64,000 nt of DNA from Amycolatopsis vancoresmycina (GCF_000716785.1 NZ_JNYY01000002.1:434001-498000); one strand, 5' to 3'; shown: positions 23,566 to 32,049, counted from the stretch's first letter. Program-made: numbers and translations. The notes: generated from the sequence alone by a model not told the origin.

Positions 23566-24756
23566 TCAGTCGCGGCCGAGCAGGTAGTGGCCGAAGTGCG
23601 GCACGGTGAAGGCGATCTGCCCCCGCTCGGCGGAGTACACGAGGCCCTTCTTCATCAGGCTGTCGCGCGCCGGCGACAGCGACGACGGCTTCCGCCCGAG
23701 GAACACGGCGACGTCGGCGGTGCCGGCTGGCTCGTCGCGGCCCTGGGTCAGCGAGGCCATCGCCTGCAGGTACTCGCGCTCGGCGGGCGTCGCGCGTTCG
23801 TAGCGCGAGCCGAAGAAGCCGACCGCCAGCTCCGACTCGGCTTCGGGCGCCGCGACCTGGACGTCCTTCACCGTGATCGGGTCGGACGGCGCCGCGTCCC
23901 AGGCCGCCTTGCCGTAGGCCTGGATGAAGTAGGGGTAGCCGCCGGACGCGTCGAAGAGCGCGTCGAGGGCTTCCGGCTCGATGCCGGCGTCCTCGCGCTC
24001 GATCGGTGCCATCACGGCGAAGTCGGCGTCCTCGCGGCTGAGCCGGTCGATGCGCGCGTACCGGAACAGCCGCTCGGAGTAGGACTTCGACGCCGAGAGC
24101 ACCGCGGGCACGTGCGGCAGCCCGGCGCCGACGACCACCAGCGGCGCACCGGACTGGGACAGCTCGTGGCAGGCCGCGCACAACGCCGAGACGTCGTCGG
24201 GCTGCAGGTCCTGGATCTCGTCGATGAGCAGCGCGACGCCGGTCCCGACGTCGGCCGCCAGCTCGGCGACGTCGGTGAACAGCTCGACGAGGTCGATCTC
24301 GATGTCCCCGGAGTCGGCCCGCCCCTGCGCGGCGGGCACGTCGATGCCCGGCTGCCAGCGGTCCCGCAGCTTGGCGTCGGGCTTGTTGGCCCGCAGCGCA
24401 AACGCTTTCAGCACGCCGAGCACCTCTTCGACCCGGTCCGGCGCGCGGTGCCGCACGGCGAGGTCCCGGATGGCCCGGTGCAGCGCGGCCGACAGCGGCC
24501 GCCGCAGCTCGGCGTCCGGCCGCGCCTCGATCTTCCCGGCACCCCACTTGTGCCGCACGGCCATCGCCCGCAGCTCCCCGAGGAGCACGGTCTTGCCGAC
24601 GCCGCGGAGGCCGGTGAGGACGAGACTGCGTTCGGGTCTCCCCCGCGCCACCCGCTCCAGCACCACTTCGAAGGCCTTGAGCTCACGCTCGCGGCCGGCC
24701 AGCTCGGGCGGCCGTTGGCCGGCGCCCGGCGCGAAGGGGTTGCGGATGGGGTCCAC
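23566..24756 (-). CDS. AAA/STAND-like ATPase with C-terminal winged helix
   Basis: A 396-residue ATP-binding protein of the 'archaeal-type ATPase / ORC-like' kind. Walker A is GLRGVGKT (49-56) and Walker B is ALLIDE ending at Asp179-Glu180. A sensor region contains VVVGAGLPHVP, and a lid follows. The C-terminal wHTH (about 325-390) includes FLGRKPSSLSPARDSLMKKG. It starts at GTG 24756. It stands alone, without a toxin, nuclease or transposase partner. Similar ATPases are seen in actinobacterial genomes with unknown role; DNA-dependent regulation is an inference from the wHTH. Confidence 0.85.
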   Translation of the reverse strand: MDPIRNPFAPGAGQRPPELAGRERELKAFEVVLERVARGRPERSLVLTGLRGVGKTVLLGELRAMAVRHKWGAGKIEARPDAELRRPLSAALHRAIRDLAVRHRAPDRVEEVLGVLKAFALRANKPDAKLRDRWQPGIDVPAAQGRADSGDIEIDLVELFTDVAELAADVGTGVALLIDEIQDLQPDDVSALCAACHELSQSGAPLVVVGAGLPHVPAVLSASKSYSERLFRYARIDRLSREDADFAVMAPIEREDAGIEPEALDALFDASGGYPYFIQAYGKAAWDAAPSDPITVKDVQVAAPEAESELAVGFFGSRYERATPAEREYLQAMASLTQGRDEPAGTADVAVFLGRKPSSLSPARDSLMKKGLVYSAERGQIAFTVPHFGHYLLGRD

Positions 24757-24911
24757 TCTGCCAAGTTATCGGCGTTTCTAGGGTGAGCCCGATATTCCGC
24801 CATAGAGGGCTAGCGCGTGTCGCCCAGGTTCGACCGGATGGCCGTACATAGAGACGAACAGGTCTGCAGCCCTGCTCGTCCCTACCCCCAGTGCGCCCTT
24901 ACGACGCACCA

Positions 24912-25640
24912 CTAACCGGTCAGGTTCCGTTCCGCGTAGATCTTCATCGCGTCCCGGACGAATTCCGCCGTCGCGCCTTCGAAGCCGTAGCGCGGGTCGT
25001 CCACGTACAGCTGCCCGAGGCCCGCGAAGTACCCCGCGGACACCGTCGACACCGCCGGCCGCAGCCACTCGTACAGCCGCCGCGTGATCGCCTGGACCTC
25101 GTCGGAGCCCGGAGCGAGCCCGGCGGCCGCGCCGAACGCCGCCGCGATGTCCCGCTGCTCCTGCTGGTGGGCCTGTTTCTCCGCCGCCGACAACGACGAC
25201 CACCACTGGTCACCGCGCCGGTACGCGTCGGCGCCCCAGCGCGAAGTGACCTCCTTCTCGTACTTCGTGTGGTCGAAGCCGTCGAAGATTTCCTCTGCCA
25301 TCAGTCGTTCACCTCCCTTCAGTTTCCGGAGGGTCGTGCGGACCGACTCGATCTGCCGACCGATCCGCCGCTGCTCCTCTTCGAGCAGCTCCAGGTGGGT
25401 TTCGAGCGCCGCGGCGCTGTCTCGCTGCCCGTCGAGCACCTCGGCGATCGCCGGCAGCCCGAGGCCGAGCTCGCGCAGCAGCAGGATCCGCTGCAGCCGG
25501 ACGAGTGCCTGCTCGTCGTAGTAGCGGTAGCCGTTGCCGCCGATCCGGCTGGGTTCGAGCAGGCCGACAGCGCCGTAGTGGCGCAGGGTCCGGCTCGTGG
25601 TCCCGGCCGAGCGGGCGATGTCCTGGATCGACCACTCCAT
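24912..25640 (-). CDS. TipA-like MerR regulator with TipAS ligand domain
   Basis: A 242-residue MerR activator. The HTH is at the N-terminus (WSIQDIARSAGTTSRTLRHY), a coiled dimer helix covers about 75-110, and a TipAS domain follows from about 115 (MAEEIFDGFDHTKYEKEV). In Streptomyces TipAL the TipAS domain traps thiopeptides such as thiostrepton, partly through a Cys. This protein has no cysteine at all, so it cannot bind covalently in that way. The promoter has the MerR-type 19-nt spacer and is probably leaderless. An internal ATG before TipAS could give a short form, as in tipA. Confidence 0.93.
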   Translation of the reverse strand: MEWSIQDIARSAGTTSRTLRHYGAVGLLEPSRIGGNGYRYYDEQALVRLQRILLLRELGLGLPAIAEVLDGQRDSAAALETHLELLEEEQRRIGRQIESVRTTLRKLKGGERLMAEEIFDGFDHTKYEKEVTSRWGADAYRRGDQWWSSLSAAEKQAHQQEQRDIAAAFGAAAGLAPGSDEVQAITRRLYEWLRPAVSTVSAGYFAGLGQLYVDDPRYGFEGATAEFVRDAMKIYAERNLTG

Positions 25641-25647
25641 GCCGACG

Positions 25648-25678
25648 ACGATAGAAGTTGACGCAGCGTCAAGGTCAA
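25648..25678 (-). promoter_or_regulatory. MerR-type promoter (19-nt spacer) and operator of the TipA-like gene
   Basis: On the minus strand TTGACC (25678-25673) and TATCGT (25653-25648) are 19 nt apart, the long spacing that MerR activators correct. The spacer contains a perfect dyad, TTGACG-N3-CGTCAA (25658-25672). The ATG starts 7 nt after the -10, so the mRNA should be leaderless and the gene autoregulated. Confidence 0.82.
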
Positions 25679-25811
25679 CCGCTAACGCTGTCTAATGCTT
25701 TCTAGCACCACAGCTATAAAGAGCCAGAAAGCCCGATGAGGATTCGAGCCCGGGCCGAGCGGGCATCCACGGAGTAGGTTCGACCAGGCAGCGGCCCGTA
25801 CGAGGAAGGCT

Positions 25812-26357
25812 ATGACCGTGATACTCCGTCGAGTGGCACGTCCCCTGCTCGCCACGATCTTCGTGACGGGCGGGATCAATGCGCTGAGGCAGGCCGAGGG
25901 CCACGCCAAGGCGGCGGAACCGTTCCTCAACAGCGCGATCGACAAGTTCGGCGACAAGCTCCCGGAGCAGATCCCGCGGGACCCGGTGACGCTCGTCCGG
26001 ATCGACGCCGCGGTGAAGATCGGCGCCGGCCTCGCGCTCGCGTCCGGCAAGGCGCCGCGGCTGGCGGCGGGGCTGCTCCTCGGCAGCCTGGTGCCGACGA
26101 CGCTTTCGACGCACAGCTTCTGGACCATCAAGGACCCGGGCGAGCGCCAGCAGCAGCAGATCCAGTTCTTCAAGAACGCGAGCCTGGCCGGTGGCCTGCT
26201 CCTCGCGGTCGCCGACACGCACGGGAAGCCGTCGGCGGCTTGGCGCGCGAAGCACGCCACGAAGGACGTCGGCACCGCGGCCGGGAAGCTGAGCCGCAAG
26301 GCCGAGAAGCGGGCGAACAAGCTCGCGAAGCGGGCCCAGAAGGCCCTCCCCAACTAG
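25812..26357 (+). CDS. DoxX family membrane protein
   Basis: A 181-residue DoxX-type protein with four hydrophobic segments. The opening is RRVARPLLATIFVTGGINAL followed by GHA, then LVRIDAAVKIGAGLALASG, and LAGGLLLAVADTHGKPS before a Lys/Arg-rich tail. Family members sit in the membrane. In mycobacteria DoxX supports a thiol-redox/superoxide complex, but this gene lacks those neighbours. It is alone, between the TipA-like gene and a bidirectional terminator. Confidence 0.9.
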   Translation: MTVILRRVARPLLATIFVTGGINALRQAEGHAKAAEPFLNSAIDKFGDKLPEQIPRDPVTLVRIDAAVKIGAGLALASGKAPRLAAGLLLGSLVPTTLSTHSFWTIKDPGERQQQQIQFFKNASLAGGLLLAVADTHGKPSAAWRAKHATKDVGTAAGKLSRKAEKRANKLAKRAQKALPN

Positions 26358-26367
26358 AACGCGAAAA

Positions 26368-26393
26368 GGGCCGTCCCCCGCGGGGGACGGCCC
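26368..26393. terminator. Bidirectional terminator between doxX-like and thiolase genes
   Basis: A 26-bp perfect palindrome with GGGCCGTCCCCCG as its left arm, preceded by AAAA and followed by ATTT, so it gives a T-tract in both directions. It serves the two convergent genes whose stops are 11-12 bp away. Confidence 0.92.
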
Positions 26394-26404
26394 ATTTGCG
26401 TGCG

Positions 26405-27694
26405 TTACTTCTCCAGGATCGCGGTGACGCCCTGGCCACCGGCCGCGCAGATCGAGATCAGGCCGCGGCCGGACCCCTTCTCGTGCAGCAGCTTCGCCAG
26501 CGTCGCGACGATCCGGCCGCCGGTCGCGGCGAACGGGTGCCCGGCCGCCAGCGACGAGCCGTTGACGTTCAGCTTCGCCCGGTCGATCGCGCCGAGCGGC
26601 TCGTCCAGGTCCAGCTTCTCCTTGGCGAACGCCGGGTCCTCCCACGCCTTGAGCGTGGCCAGCACCTGCGACGCGAACGCCTCGTGGATCTCGTAGAAGT
26701 CGAAGTCCTGCAGCGACAGCCCGGCGCGCGCGAGCATCCGCGGCACGGCGTACGCGGGCGCCATCAGGAGGCCCTCCTCGCCGTGGACGTAGTCGACGGC
26801 CGCGGTCTGCGAGAACGTCAGGTACGCCAGCACCGGCAGCTTGTGCGCCTTCGCCCACTCGTCGGTGGCGAGCAGGACCGCCGACGCACCGTCGGTCAGC
26901 GGCGTCGAGTTGCCCGCCGTCATCGTGCCGTCCGGGCCGCCGAACGCCGGCTTGAGCTTGGCGAGCTTCTCCGCGGTCGAATCCGGGCGCAGGTTCTGGT
27001 CGCGCGCGAGCTTGAGGAACGGCGTCACGAGGTCGTCGAAGAACCCGCGGTCGTAGGCGGCGGCGAGCTTCTGGTGGCTGCTCGCGGCGAGCTCGTCCTG
27101 TGCCTCGCGGGTGATCTCCCAGATCTTCGCGGTCAGCGCCGCGTGCTCGCCCATCGACAGGCCGGTGCGCGGCTCGGAGTTGCGCGGGATCGCCGGGACG
27201 ATGTGCCCGGGCCGGAGCTTCGCGACGAGCCTGAGCCGGTCGCCGAGCGTCTTGGCCGCGTTGAGCTGGATGAGGATCTGGCGCAGGTCCTCGTTGACGG
27301 CCAGCGGCGCGTCGCTCGTGGTGTCGACGCCGCCGGCGATGGCCGAGTCGATCTGCCCGAGCGCGATCTTGTTGGCGACGTTGACGATCGCCTGCAGGCC
27401 GGTGCCGCACGCCATCTGGACGTCGGACGCCGGCGTGGCGGGCGAGAGCTTGCTGCCGAGCACGCTCTCGCGGGCCAGGTTGAAGTCCTTGGAGTGCTTG
27501 AGCACGGCGCCGGCGGCGACCTCGCCGATCACCTCGTCCTGCAGCGAGAAGCGGCTGACCAGGCCGTCGAGCGCGGCGGTGAACATGTCCTGGTTCGACG
27601 CCTTCGCGTACGGCCCGTTGGACCGCGCGAAGGGGATCCGGTTGCCCCCGATGATCGCGACCTTGCGCACGGCGGGTGTCTTCTTCGGCGGCAT
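26405..27694 (-). CDS. fadA2: Acetyl-CoA C-acyltransferase (thiolase), FadA2-like
   Basis: A 429-residue thiolase, which forms or splits 3-ketoacyl-CoA in beta-oxidation. The nucleophilic Cys96 is in QMACGTGLQ. YEIHEAFA and GHPFAATGG carry the catalytic His/Asn elements, and the second Cys is in SICAAGGQG. Length and order fit the FadI/FadA2 group. It is divergent from a fabG4-htdX pair, the same arrangement as Rv0243 / Rv0242c-Rv0241c in M. tuberculosis, which supports the name. A TetR palindrome lies in the shared promoter. Confidence 0.94.
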   Translation of the reverse strand: MPPKKTPAVRKVAIIGGNRIPFARSNGPYAKASNQDMFTAALDGLVSRFSLQDEVIGEVAAGAVLKHSKDFNLARESVLGSKLSPATPASDVQMACGTGLQAIVNVANKIALGQIDSAIAGGVDTTSDAPLAVNEDLRQILIQLNAAKTLGDRLRLVAKLRPGHIVPAIPRNSEPRTGLSMGEHAALTAKIWEITREAQDELAASSHQKLAAAYDRGFFDDLVTPFLKLARDQNLRPDSTAEKLAKLKPAFGGPDGTMTAGNSTPLTDGASAVLLATDEWAKAHKLPVLAYLTFSQTAAVDYVHGEEGLLMAPAYAVPRMLARAGLSLQDFDFYEIHEAFASQVLATLKAWEDPAFAKEKLDLDEPLGAIDRAKLNVNGSSLAAGHPFAATGGRIVATLAKLLHEKGSGRGLISICAAGGQGVTAILEK

Positions 27695-27727
27695 GACTTC
27701 ACCTCTCTGGTCGTGTCCCTCACACTG

Positions 27728-27749
27728 TAACCTACTCGGGAGTAGGTTA
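27728..27749. promoter_or_regulatory. TetR operator in the fadA2/fabG4 divergent promoter
   Basis: A perfect dyad with 10-bp arms TAACCTACTC / GAGTAGGTTA around GG, midway between the divergent starts at 27694 and 27787. ACCTACT and GTAG are repeated at the promoter of the nearby TetR gene (30681-30702), which is therefore the best candidate regulator. Confidence 0.85.
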
Positions 27750-27786
27750 GACTGCGACGTGACGCAGACGGCACGGGAGGCATCCG

Positions 27787-29121
27787 ATGGCTGACAGGTA
27801 CCAGCAGTTCACGAAAACCCCGGTGGGGAAGTTCGTGGTGCCGAAGCTCGGCCTGCCCAATCCCGCGACGCTGCGCCGGTACAAGCCCGGGCAACCCGCT
27901 CTCGAGGGTCCCGCACTTCTCGGCTCCGCGCCTGGTAGCCGGCTCGAGAAGACCCTGCGCGACCAGCTGGCCGACGCCGGCATCGAGGTCGTCACCTCGG
28001 CGGTGGACCGGCACGCGGCGCTGGTCTTCGACGCCACCGGCGTCACCGACCCCGCCCGGCTGCGCGAGGTCTACGACTTCTTCCACCCGGTGATCCGCAG
28101 CGTCGGGCCGTCCGGCCGGGTCGTCGTGCTCGGCACCCCGCCCGAGCAGGTCGAGGGCCGCGAGCGGATCGCCCAGCGTGCGCTCGAAGGATTCATCCGC
28201 TCGGTGGGCAAGGAGCTGAAGCGCGGCGCGACCGCTCAGCTCGTGTACGTCGCCGAAGGCGCCGAAGAGGCGACGGAGTCGACGCTGCGCTTCCTGCTTT
28301 CGGCGAAGTCGGCGTTCGTCGACGCGCAGGTCATCCGGATCGGCACCGAAGGCAAGACGGCTGCGGCCCCGGCGAGCTGGGAGAAGCCCCTCGACGGCAA
28401 GGTCGCGCTGGTCACCGGGGCCTCCCGCGGCATCGGCGCGGCGATCGCCGAGGTGCTGGCCCGCGACGGCGCGCACGTCGTCGCGCTCGACATCCCCGCC
28501 CAGGGCGGCGACCTGTCGAAGGTCGCCAACAAGGTCGGCGGGTCGTCGCTGCAGCTCGACATCACTTCGCCGAGCGCGCCCGCGAAGCTCGCGGAGTACC
28601 TGAAGGAACGGCACGGCGGTGTCGACATCGTCGTGCACAACGCCGGGATCACCCGCGACAAGACGCTGGGGAACATGAGCGAGAGCGCGTGGGACTCGGT
28701 GATCGCGGTGAACCTGGCGGCGCAGCTCGCGGTGAACGACAAGCTCCTCGCCGACCGCGTGCTGAACGAAAACGGCCGCATCATCGGCGTCTCGTCGATC
28801 GCGGGCATCGCCGGGAACGTCGGCCAGACGAACTACGCGACGTCGAAGGCGGGCGTGATCGGCATGGTCAACGTCGGCGCCCCGCAGCTCGCGGCGTACG
28901 GCGGCACCATCAACGCCGTGGCGCCCGGGTTCATCGAGACCAAGATGACGGCCGCGGTCCCGCTGTTCATCCGCGAAGCCGGGCGTCGGCTGTCCAGCCT
29001 CGGCCAGGGCGGCCTGCCGGTCGACGTCGCCGAGACGATCGCCTGGTACGCGAACCCGGCGTCGGCCGCGGTGAACGGCAACGTGGTCCGCGTCTGCGGC
29101 CAGGCCCTGCTGGGGGCGTGA
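27787..29121 (+). CDS. fabG4: 3-oxoacyl-ACP/CoA reductase, high-molecular-weight FabG (FabG4-like)
   Basis: A 444-residue two-domain SDR. The N-terminal 190 residues are a flavodoxin-like, probably non-catalytic domain. The C-terminal SDR has GASRGIG (211-217), HNAGITRDKTL (around 285), Ser336-Ser337 and Tyr350-x3-Lys354. The large FabG type reduces 3-oxoacyl thioesters with NADH in mycobacteria (FabG4, Rv0242c). GGGAGG lies 6 nt before the ATG. htdX follows after one base, so dehydration can directly follow reduction. Confidence 0.95.
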   Translation: MADRYQQFTKTPVGKFVVPKLGLPNPATLRRYKPGQPALEGPALLGSAPGSRLEKTLRDQLADAGIEVVTSAVDRHAALVFDATGVTDPARLREVYDFFHPVIRSVGPSGRVVVLGTPPEQVEGRERIAQRALEGFIRSVGKELKRGATAQLVYVAEGAEEATESTLRFLLSAKSAFVDAQVIRIGTEGKTAAAPASWEKPLDGKVALVTGASRGIGAAIAEVLARDGAHVVALDIPAQGGDLSKVANKVGGSSLQLDITSPSAPAKLAEYLKERHGGVDIVVHNAGITRDKTLGNMSESAWDSVIAVNLAAQLAVNDKLLADRVLNENGRIIGVSSIAGIAGNVGQTNYATSKAGVIGMVNVGAPQLAAYGGTINAVAPGFIETKMTAAVPLFIREAGRRLSSLGQGGLPVDVAETIAWYANPASAAVNGNVVRVCGQALLGA

Positions 29122-29122
29122 C

Positions 29123-29956
29123 GTGGCGATCCGCGAACTCGACAGCACGCCGAGCCTGGCCACGCTCTACCCGAAGGCGCTGCTCGGCCTGCGCAAGACG
29201 GGCTCTTCGCTGCCCGACACCGAGCTGGTGCGGACGGGTGTGGTCGTCGACCCGGCGCACCTGGCGGCGTACAACACGGTGTGCGGCTTCCGGCTGAGCG
29301 ACGAGCTGCCGGCGACGTACCCGCACATGCTGGCGTTCCCGCTGCAGATGGCGCTGATGACCGAGCCGGGCTTCCCGTTCCCGCTGCTCGGCATGGTGCA
29401 CGTGGCGAACCGGATCACGCAGCACCGCGCGCTGCGCGTGGGCGAGCCGCTGACCGTGCGGGTGCGCGCGGAGAACCTGCGTCCGCACGAGAAGGGCCGC
29501 CAGTTCGACGTCGTCAGCGAGGCCTGGACCGGCGATCACCTCGTTTGGGCCGACGTCAGCACCTACCTGCGTCGCGGCCCTTCGTCGGGCCCGGCCGGCC
29601 GCCGCGAGCAGCTGGCCCCGCCGACGCCGGACGCGCTCTGGCGGGTCCCGGCCGACATCGGCCGGCGCTACGCGGAGGTCTCCGGCGACCGCAACCCGAT
29701 CCACCTGCACCCGCTGACGGCGCGCCTGTTCGGCTTCCCGCGCGCGATCGCGCACGGCATGTGGACGAAGGCCCACGCGCTGGCGGCGTTCGAAGGACGG
29801 CTGCCGGAGGCGTTCGCGGTGGACGTCCGCTTCAAGCAGCCGGTGCTGCTGCCGGCCAAGGCCGCGTTCACCTCGTGGGCCACGCCAGAGGGCTGGGCCT
29901 TCGAGCTGTGGGGCGGCTCGAAGCCGCACCTGGAGGGGACGATCAGCTCACTCTGA
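29123..29956 (+). CDS. htdX: MaoC-type 3-hydroxyacyl dehydratase, HtdX-like
   Basis: A 277-residue double hot-dog protein. The N-terminal half is a degenerate hot dog. The C-terminal half holds the hydratase-2 motif YAEVSGDRNPIHLHPLTARL followed by GFPRAIAHGMW, where Asp and His act. It converts 3-hydroxyacyl-CoA/ACP to the trans-2-enoyl form or the reverse. The GTG start is one base after the fabG4 stop, matching Rv0242c-Rv0241c order. The 3' end overlaps the convergent TetR gene by 9 bases. Confidence 0.94.
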   Translation: MAIRELDSTPSLATLYPKALLGLRKTGSSLPDTELVRTGVVVDPAHLAAYNTVCGFRLSDELPATYPHMLAFPLQMALMTEPGFPFPLLGMVHVANRITQHRALRVGEPLTVRVRAENLRPHEKGRQFDVVSEAWTGDHLVWADVSTYLRRGPSSGPAGRREQLAPPTPDALWRVPADIGRRYAEVSGDRNPIHLHPLTARLFGFPRAIAHGMWTKAHALAAFEGRLPEAFAVDVRFKQPVLLPAKAAFTSWATPEGWAFELWGGSKPHLEGTISSL

Positions 29957-30604
29957 CGGCTTCCAGACCGCGCCCTCGATGAGGTCGTTGAAGCCGAGCC
30001 AGACGAGGTTCATCAGCCAGGAGGCCAGGACGCCGTCGGAGATGTCGGGGTGGTCGAGGGCCCAGTCGGCCAGCGACTCGGCCCCGCCGACCAGCGACGC
30101 CGCCAGGCCTTCGCCGGAGAACTCGGCCTGCTCGCCGACGCCCTTGCGGGTGCCGGCGGAGACGACGAGCGCGGCGACGAGCTGGATCGCGCGCGCCCGC
30201 ATGTCGGTGATTTCCGCGGCGAAGGCCCCGCCGACGGTGAGGGCCTGGCGGTGCAGGACCGTCCACGACTCGCGGTACTCGGCGACGAAGCGGTAGAAGG
30301 AACGCAGACCGTGCCAGAGCTGCATGTCCGGCGGCAGGTCCGGCTGCACGCCGGCCTGGATGGCCTCGAGCAGCCGCGTCGCCTCCCGGCGGATGCACGC
30401 GCCGAAGAGGTCCTCCTTCGAGCCGAGGTAGGTGTAGATCATCGGCTTGGAGACGCCGGCGACGTCGGAGATTTCGTCCATCGACGCGGCGTGGTAGCCG
30501 TGCCGCGAGAAGACCTGGACGGCCGCGTCCAGGATCTGCCGCTCGCGCACGGCACGCGGCAGCCGCCTGGCCCGTTCGGGCGGACGCTGATCTTCCTCTG
30601 ACAC
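29948..30604 (-). CDS. TetR family regulator of the fadA2/fabG4-htdX block
   Basis: A 218-residue TetR protein. The HTH is about residues 18-65 (RERQILDAAVQVFSRHGYHA, then GVSKPMIYTYLGSKEDL). GTG 30604 has GAGGAGG 6 nt upstream and is preferred to an ATG at 30670. A TetR gene (Rv0238) also sits beside htdX-fabG4-fadA2 in M. tuberculosis, as I recall. The shared operator motif at 27728 and 30681 supports control of the lipid genes and of itself. An acyl-CoA ligand is plausible but not shown. Confidence 0.9.
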   Translation of the reverse strand: MSEEDQRPPERARRLPRAVRERQILDAAVQVFSRHGYHAASMDEISDVAGVSKPMIYTYLGSKEDLFGACIRREATRLLEAIQAGVQPDLPPDMQLWHGLRSFYRFVAEYRESWTVLHRQALTVGGAFAAEITDMRARAIQLVAALVVSAGTRKGVGEQAEFSGEGLAASLVGGAESLADWALDHPDISDGVLASWLMNLVWLGFNDLIEGAVWKPSE

Positions 30605-30680
30605 GCTGGACCTCCTCGTTGCTGCCCGGAGACGGTACCGGGCGTTGCCACGCGCGGGTGATTTCGGCACGCTTGCCCGC

Positions 30681-30702
30681 GTACCTACTGACGGGTAGCC
30701 TT
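30681..30702. promoter_or_regulatory. Second, imperfect copy of the fad/fab TetR operator
   Basis: ACCTACT then, 5 nt later, GTAG match the same positions of the perfect operator at 27728-27749, but the right half is weaker. It lies between the TetR gene (start 30604) and the divergent SCP2 gene (start 30732), so it could control both. Confidence 0.6.
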
Positions 30703-30731
30703 ACGCATGAGTAACTGGGAGAGGGGTGACC

Positions 30732-31388
30732 ATGGCCGACAACACGGGAATGACCAGCGCCGATCGGATCGCGGAGCTCCGCGGGGCACCGCTGCTCGAC
30801 GCGCTGGAGCGCCTCGACCCGCTCAGCCCCGAGGCCCACGCCCTCAACGTCAACGAGCTCGCCCTAGACCCCGGCGACCTCCGCAAGGACGACTTCCGCC
30901 GTCTCTTGAACGCCCTGGTGAGGCTGGCCGCCCAGGCCCCGGCGTTCGACCTGAGCAAGGTCGAACCGGCCCGGTTCGCCTCTTTGGTCGCCTCGGCATC
31001 GCGCGCGCAGCTGGAGAGCGTCGTCGCCGACCGAGCCCTGCGCGAGCGCCTCCTGGACGAGATCTTCGCCCGCATGGGCGCCCACATCCGCCCCGACCGA
31101 GCCCGCAACCTGCAGGCGGTGGTCCACTGGCGCCTGTCAGGCGGAGCCGGCGAAGGCGGCTTCGACCGCTACGAGACGGCGATTTCGCATGGTTCGTGCA
31201 CGGTGAGCCGCGAGATGAACTCGTCTCCGCGAGTCACGATCACCATCGCACCGGCCGACTTCTTCAGGTTGATCACCCACCAGGCAACCCCGGCGGTGTT
31301 GTTCGTCACGGGAAGAATCAAAGTCAAAGGCGACCTGGCCTTCGCGGCGGGGTTGATCGGATTCTTCGACCTCCCCCACCCCGTATAG
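30732..31388 (+). CDS. SCP2-like protein, first of tandem pair
   Basis: A 218-residue protein. An N-terminal helical part (about 1-110) is followed by an SCP2 sterol-carrier fold with VVHWRLSGGAGEGGFDRYET and TITIAPADFFRLITHQATPA before LFVTGRIKVKGDLAFA. SCP2 domains bind lipids or acyl-CoAs in a hydrophobic tunnel. The ATG at 30732 has GAGAGGGG just upstream; a GTG at 30726 is possible. It is divergent from the TetR gene, with the second operator copy in between, so it may belong to the same lipid regulon. Confidence 0.85.
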   Translation: MADNTGMTSADRIAELRGAPLLDALERLDPLSPEAHALNVNELALDPGDLRKDDFRRLLNALVRLAAQAPAFDLSKVEPARFASLVASASRAQLESVVADRALRERLLDEIFARMGAHIRPDRARNLQAVVHWRLSGGAGEGGFDRYETAISHGSCTVSREMNSSPRVTITIAPADFFRLITHQATPAVLFVTGRIKVKGDLAFAAGLIGFFDLPHPV

Positions 31389-31396
31389 TCCGGCTT

Positions 31397-31996
31397 GTGC
31401 CCCGAAAACCGAAATGGCGCCGCCCCGTTCGCGGCGGCCACGCGGTGAACGCGTTCGCGGAGAAGCTGGTCATCGGGCGCTTGTCGGCCGCCCAGTTCAT
31501 CCAGGTCCTGGAAACCCTCCACATGCTGGGTTCCGCGGGCGCGGGCATCGAGCTGAGCTCCCTGTCGACGGACGTGCTGGTCGACGTGGTCCGCCGAGCC
31601 TCCCGCGAACAGCTGAAGGCAATCGCATCCCATCCGGAGCTGCGCTCGGTGTTCCTGGACGAGATATTCCGCAGGATGTCAGAGCATTTCTCACCAGGCC
31701 GCGCACGCCACGTGGATTTCGTCGTTTCCTGGCGCTTTTCCGAGGGCTCCGGCGAGGACGGCTTCGACCGCTTCCAGACGGTGATCGAAGACGGGATATG
31801 CGTTTCCTCGACGGACTTGTCGAGGACCCCGGACACAACGATCACGTTGTCGGTGGACGACTTCATCCGCATGGCAACCGGTAACGCGGCCGTGGCAGCG
31901 ATGTTCGTGACGGGGAGGGTGAAGGTGAAGGGCGAGTACGCACCGGCGGTCCGGTTCTCGAGCTACTTCGACATCCCCAAGCCGTCCGTGGACTAG
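31397..31996 (+). CDS. SCP2-like protein, second of tandem pair
   Basis: A 199-residue homologue of the preceding gene along its whole length: helical region with FLDEIFRRMSEHFSPGRARH, then VVSWRFSEGSGEDGFDRFQT and AAMFVTGRVKVKGEYAPAV. It is a tandem duplicate that has diverged. The GTG at 31397 has TATAGT 7 nt upstream and no Shine-Dalgarno, so it seems to have its own leaderless promoter even though it lies 8 bp after the first copy. A lipid-binding role is inferred from the fold. Confidence 0.82.
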   Translation: MPRKPKWRRPVRGGHAVNAFAEKLVIGRLSAAQFIQVLETLHMLGSAGAGIELSSLSTDVLVDVVRRASREQLKAIASHPELRSVFLDEIFRRMSEHFSPGRARHVDFVVSWRFSEGSGEDGFDRFQTVIEDGICVSSTDLSRTPDTTITLSVDDFIRMATGNAAVAAMFVTGRVKVKGEYAPAVRFSSYFDIPKPSVD

Positions 31997-32049
31997 CTGT
32001 CCCGGCTGGGTGACACCAAACTGTGGTTGTCCCACCTTAGAGTGGTCCC

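Noticed and set aside
24912..25640. Thiopeptide biosynthetic locus suggested by the TipA-like gene
   Set aside because: No precursor peptide, YcaO cyclodehydratase or lanthipeptide-type dehydratase gene is in the window; TipA-like genes also occur without such clusters.
25681..25790. tRNA-like piece (GATTCGAGCCC resembles a T-arm) between the TipA-like and DoxX genes
   Set aside because: The T-stem does not pair, no anticodon arm or acceptor stem can be formed on either strand, and no integrase is nearby.
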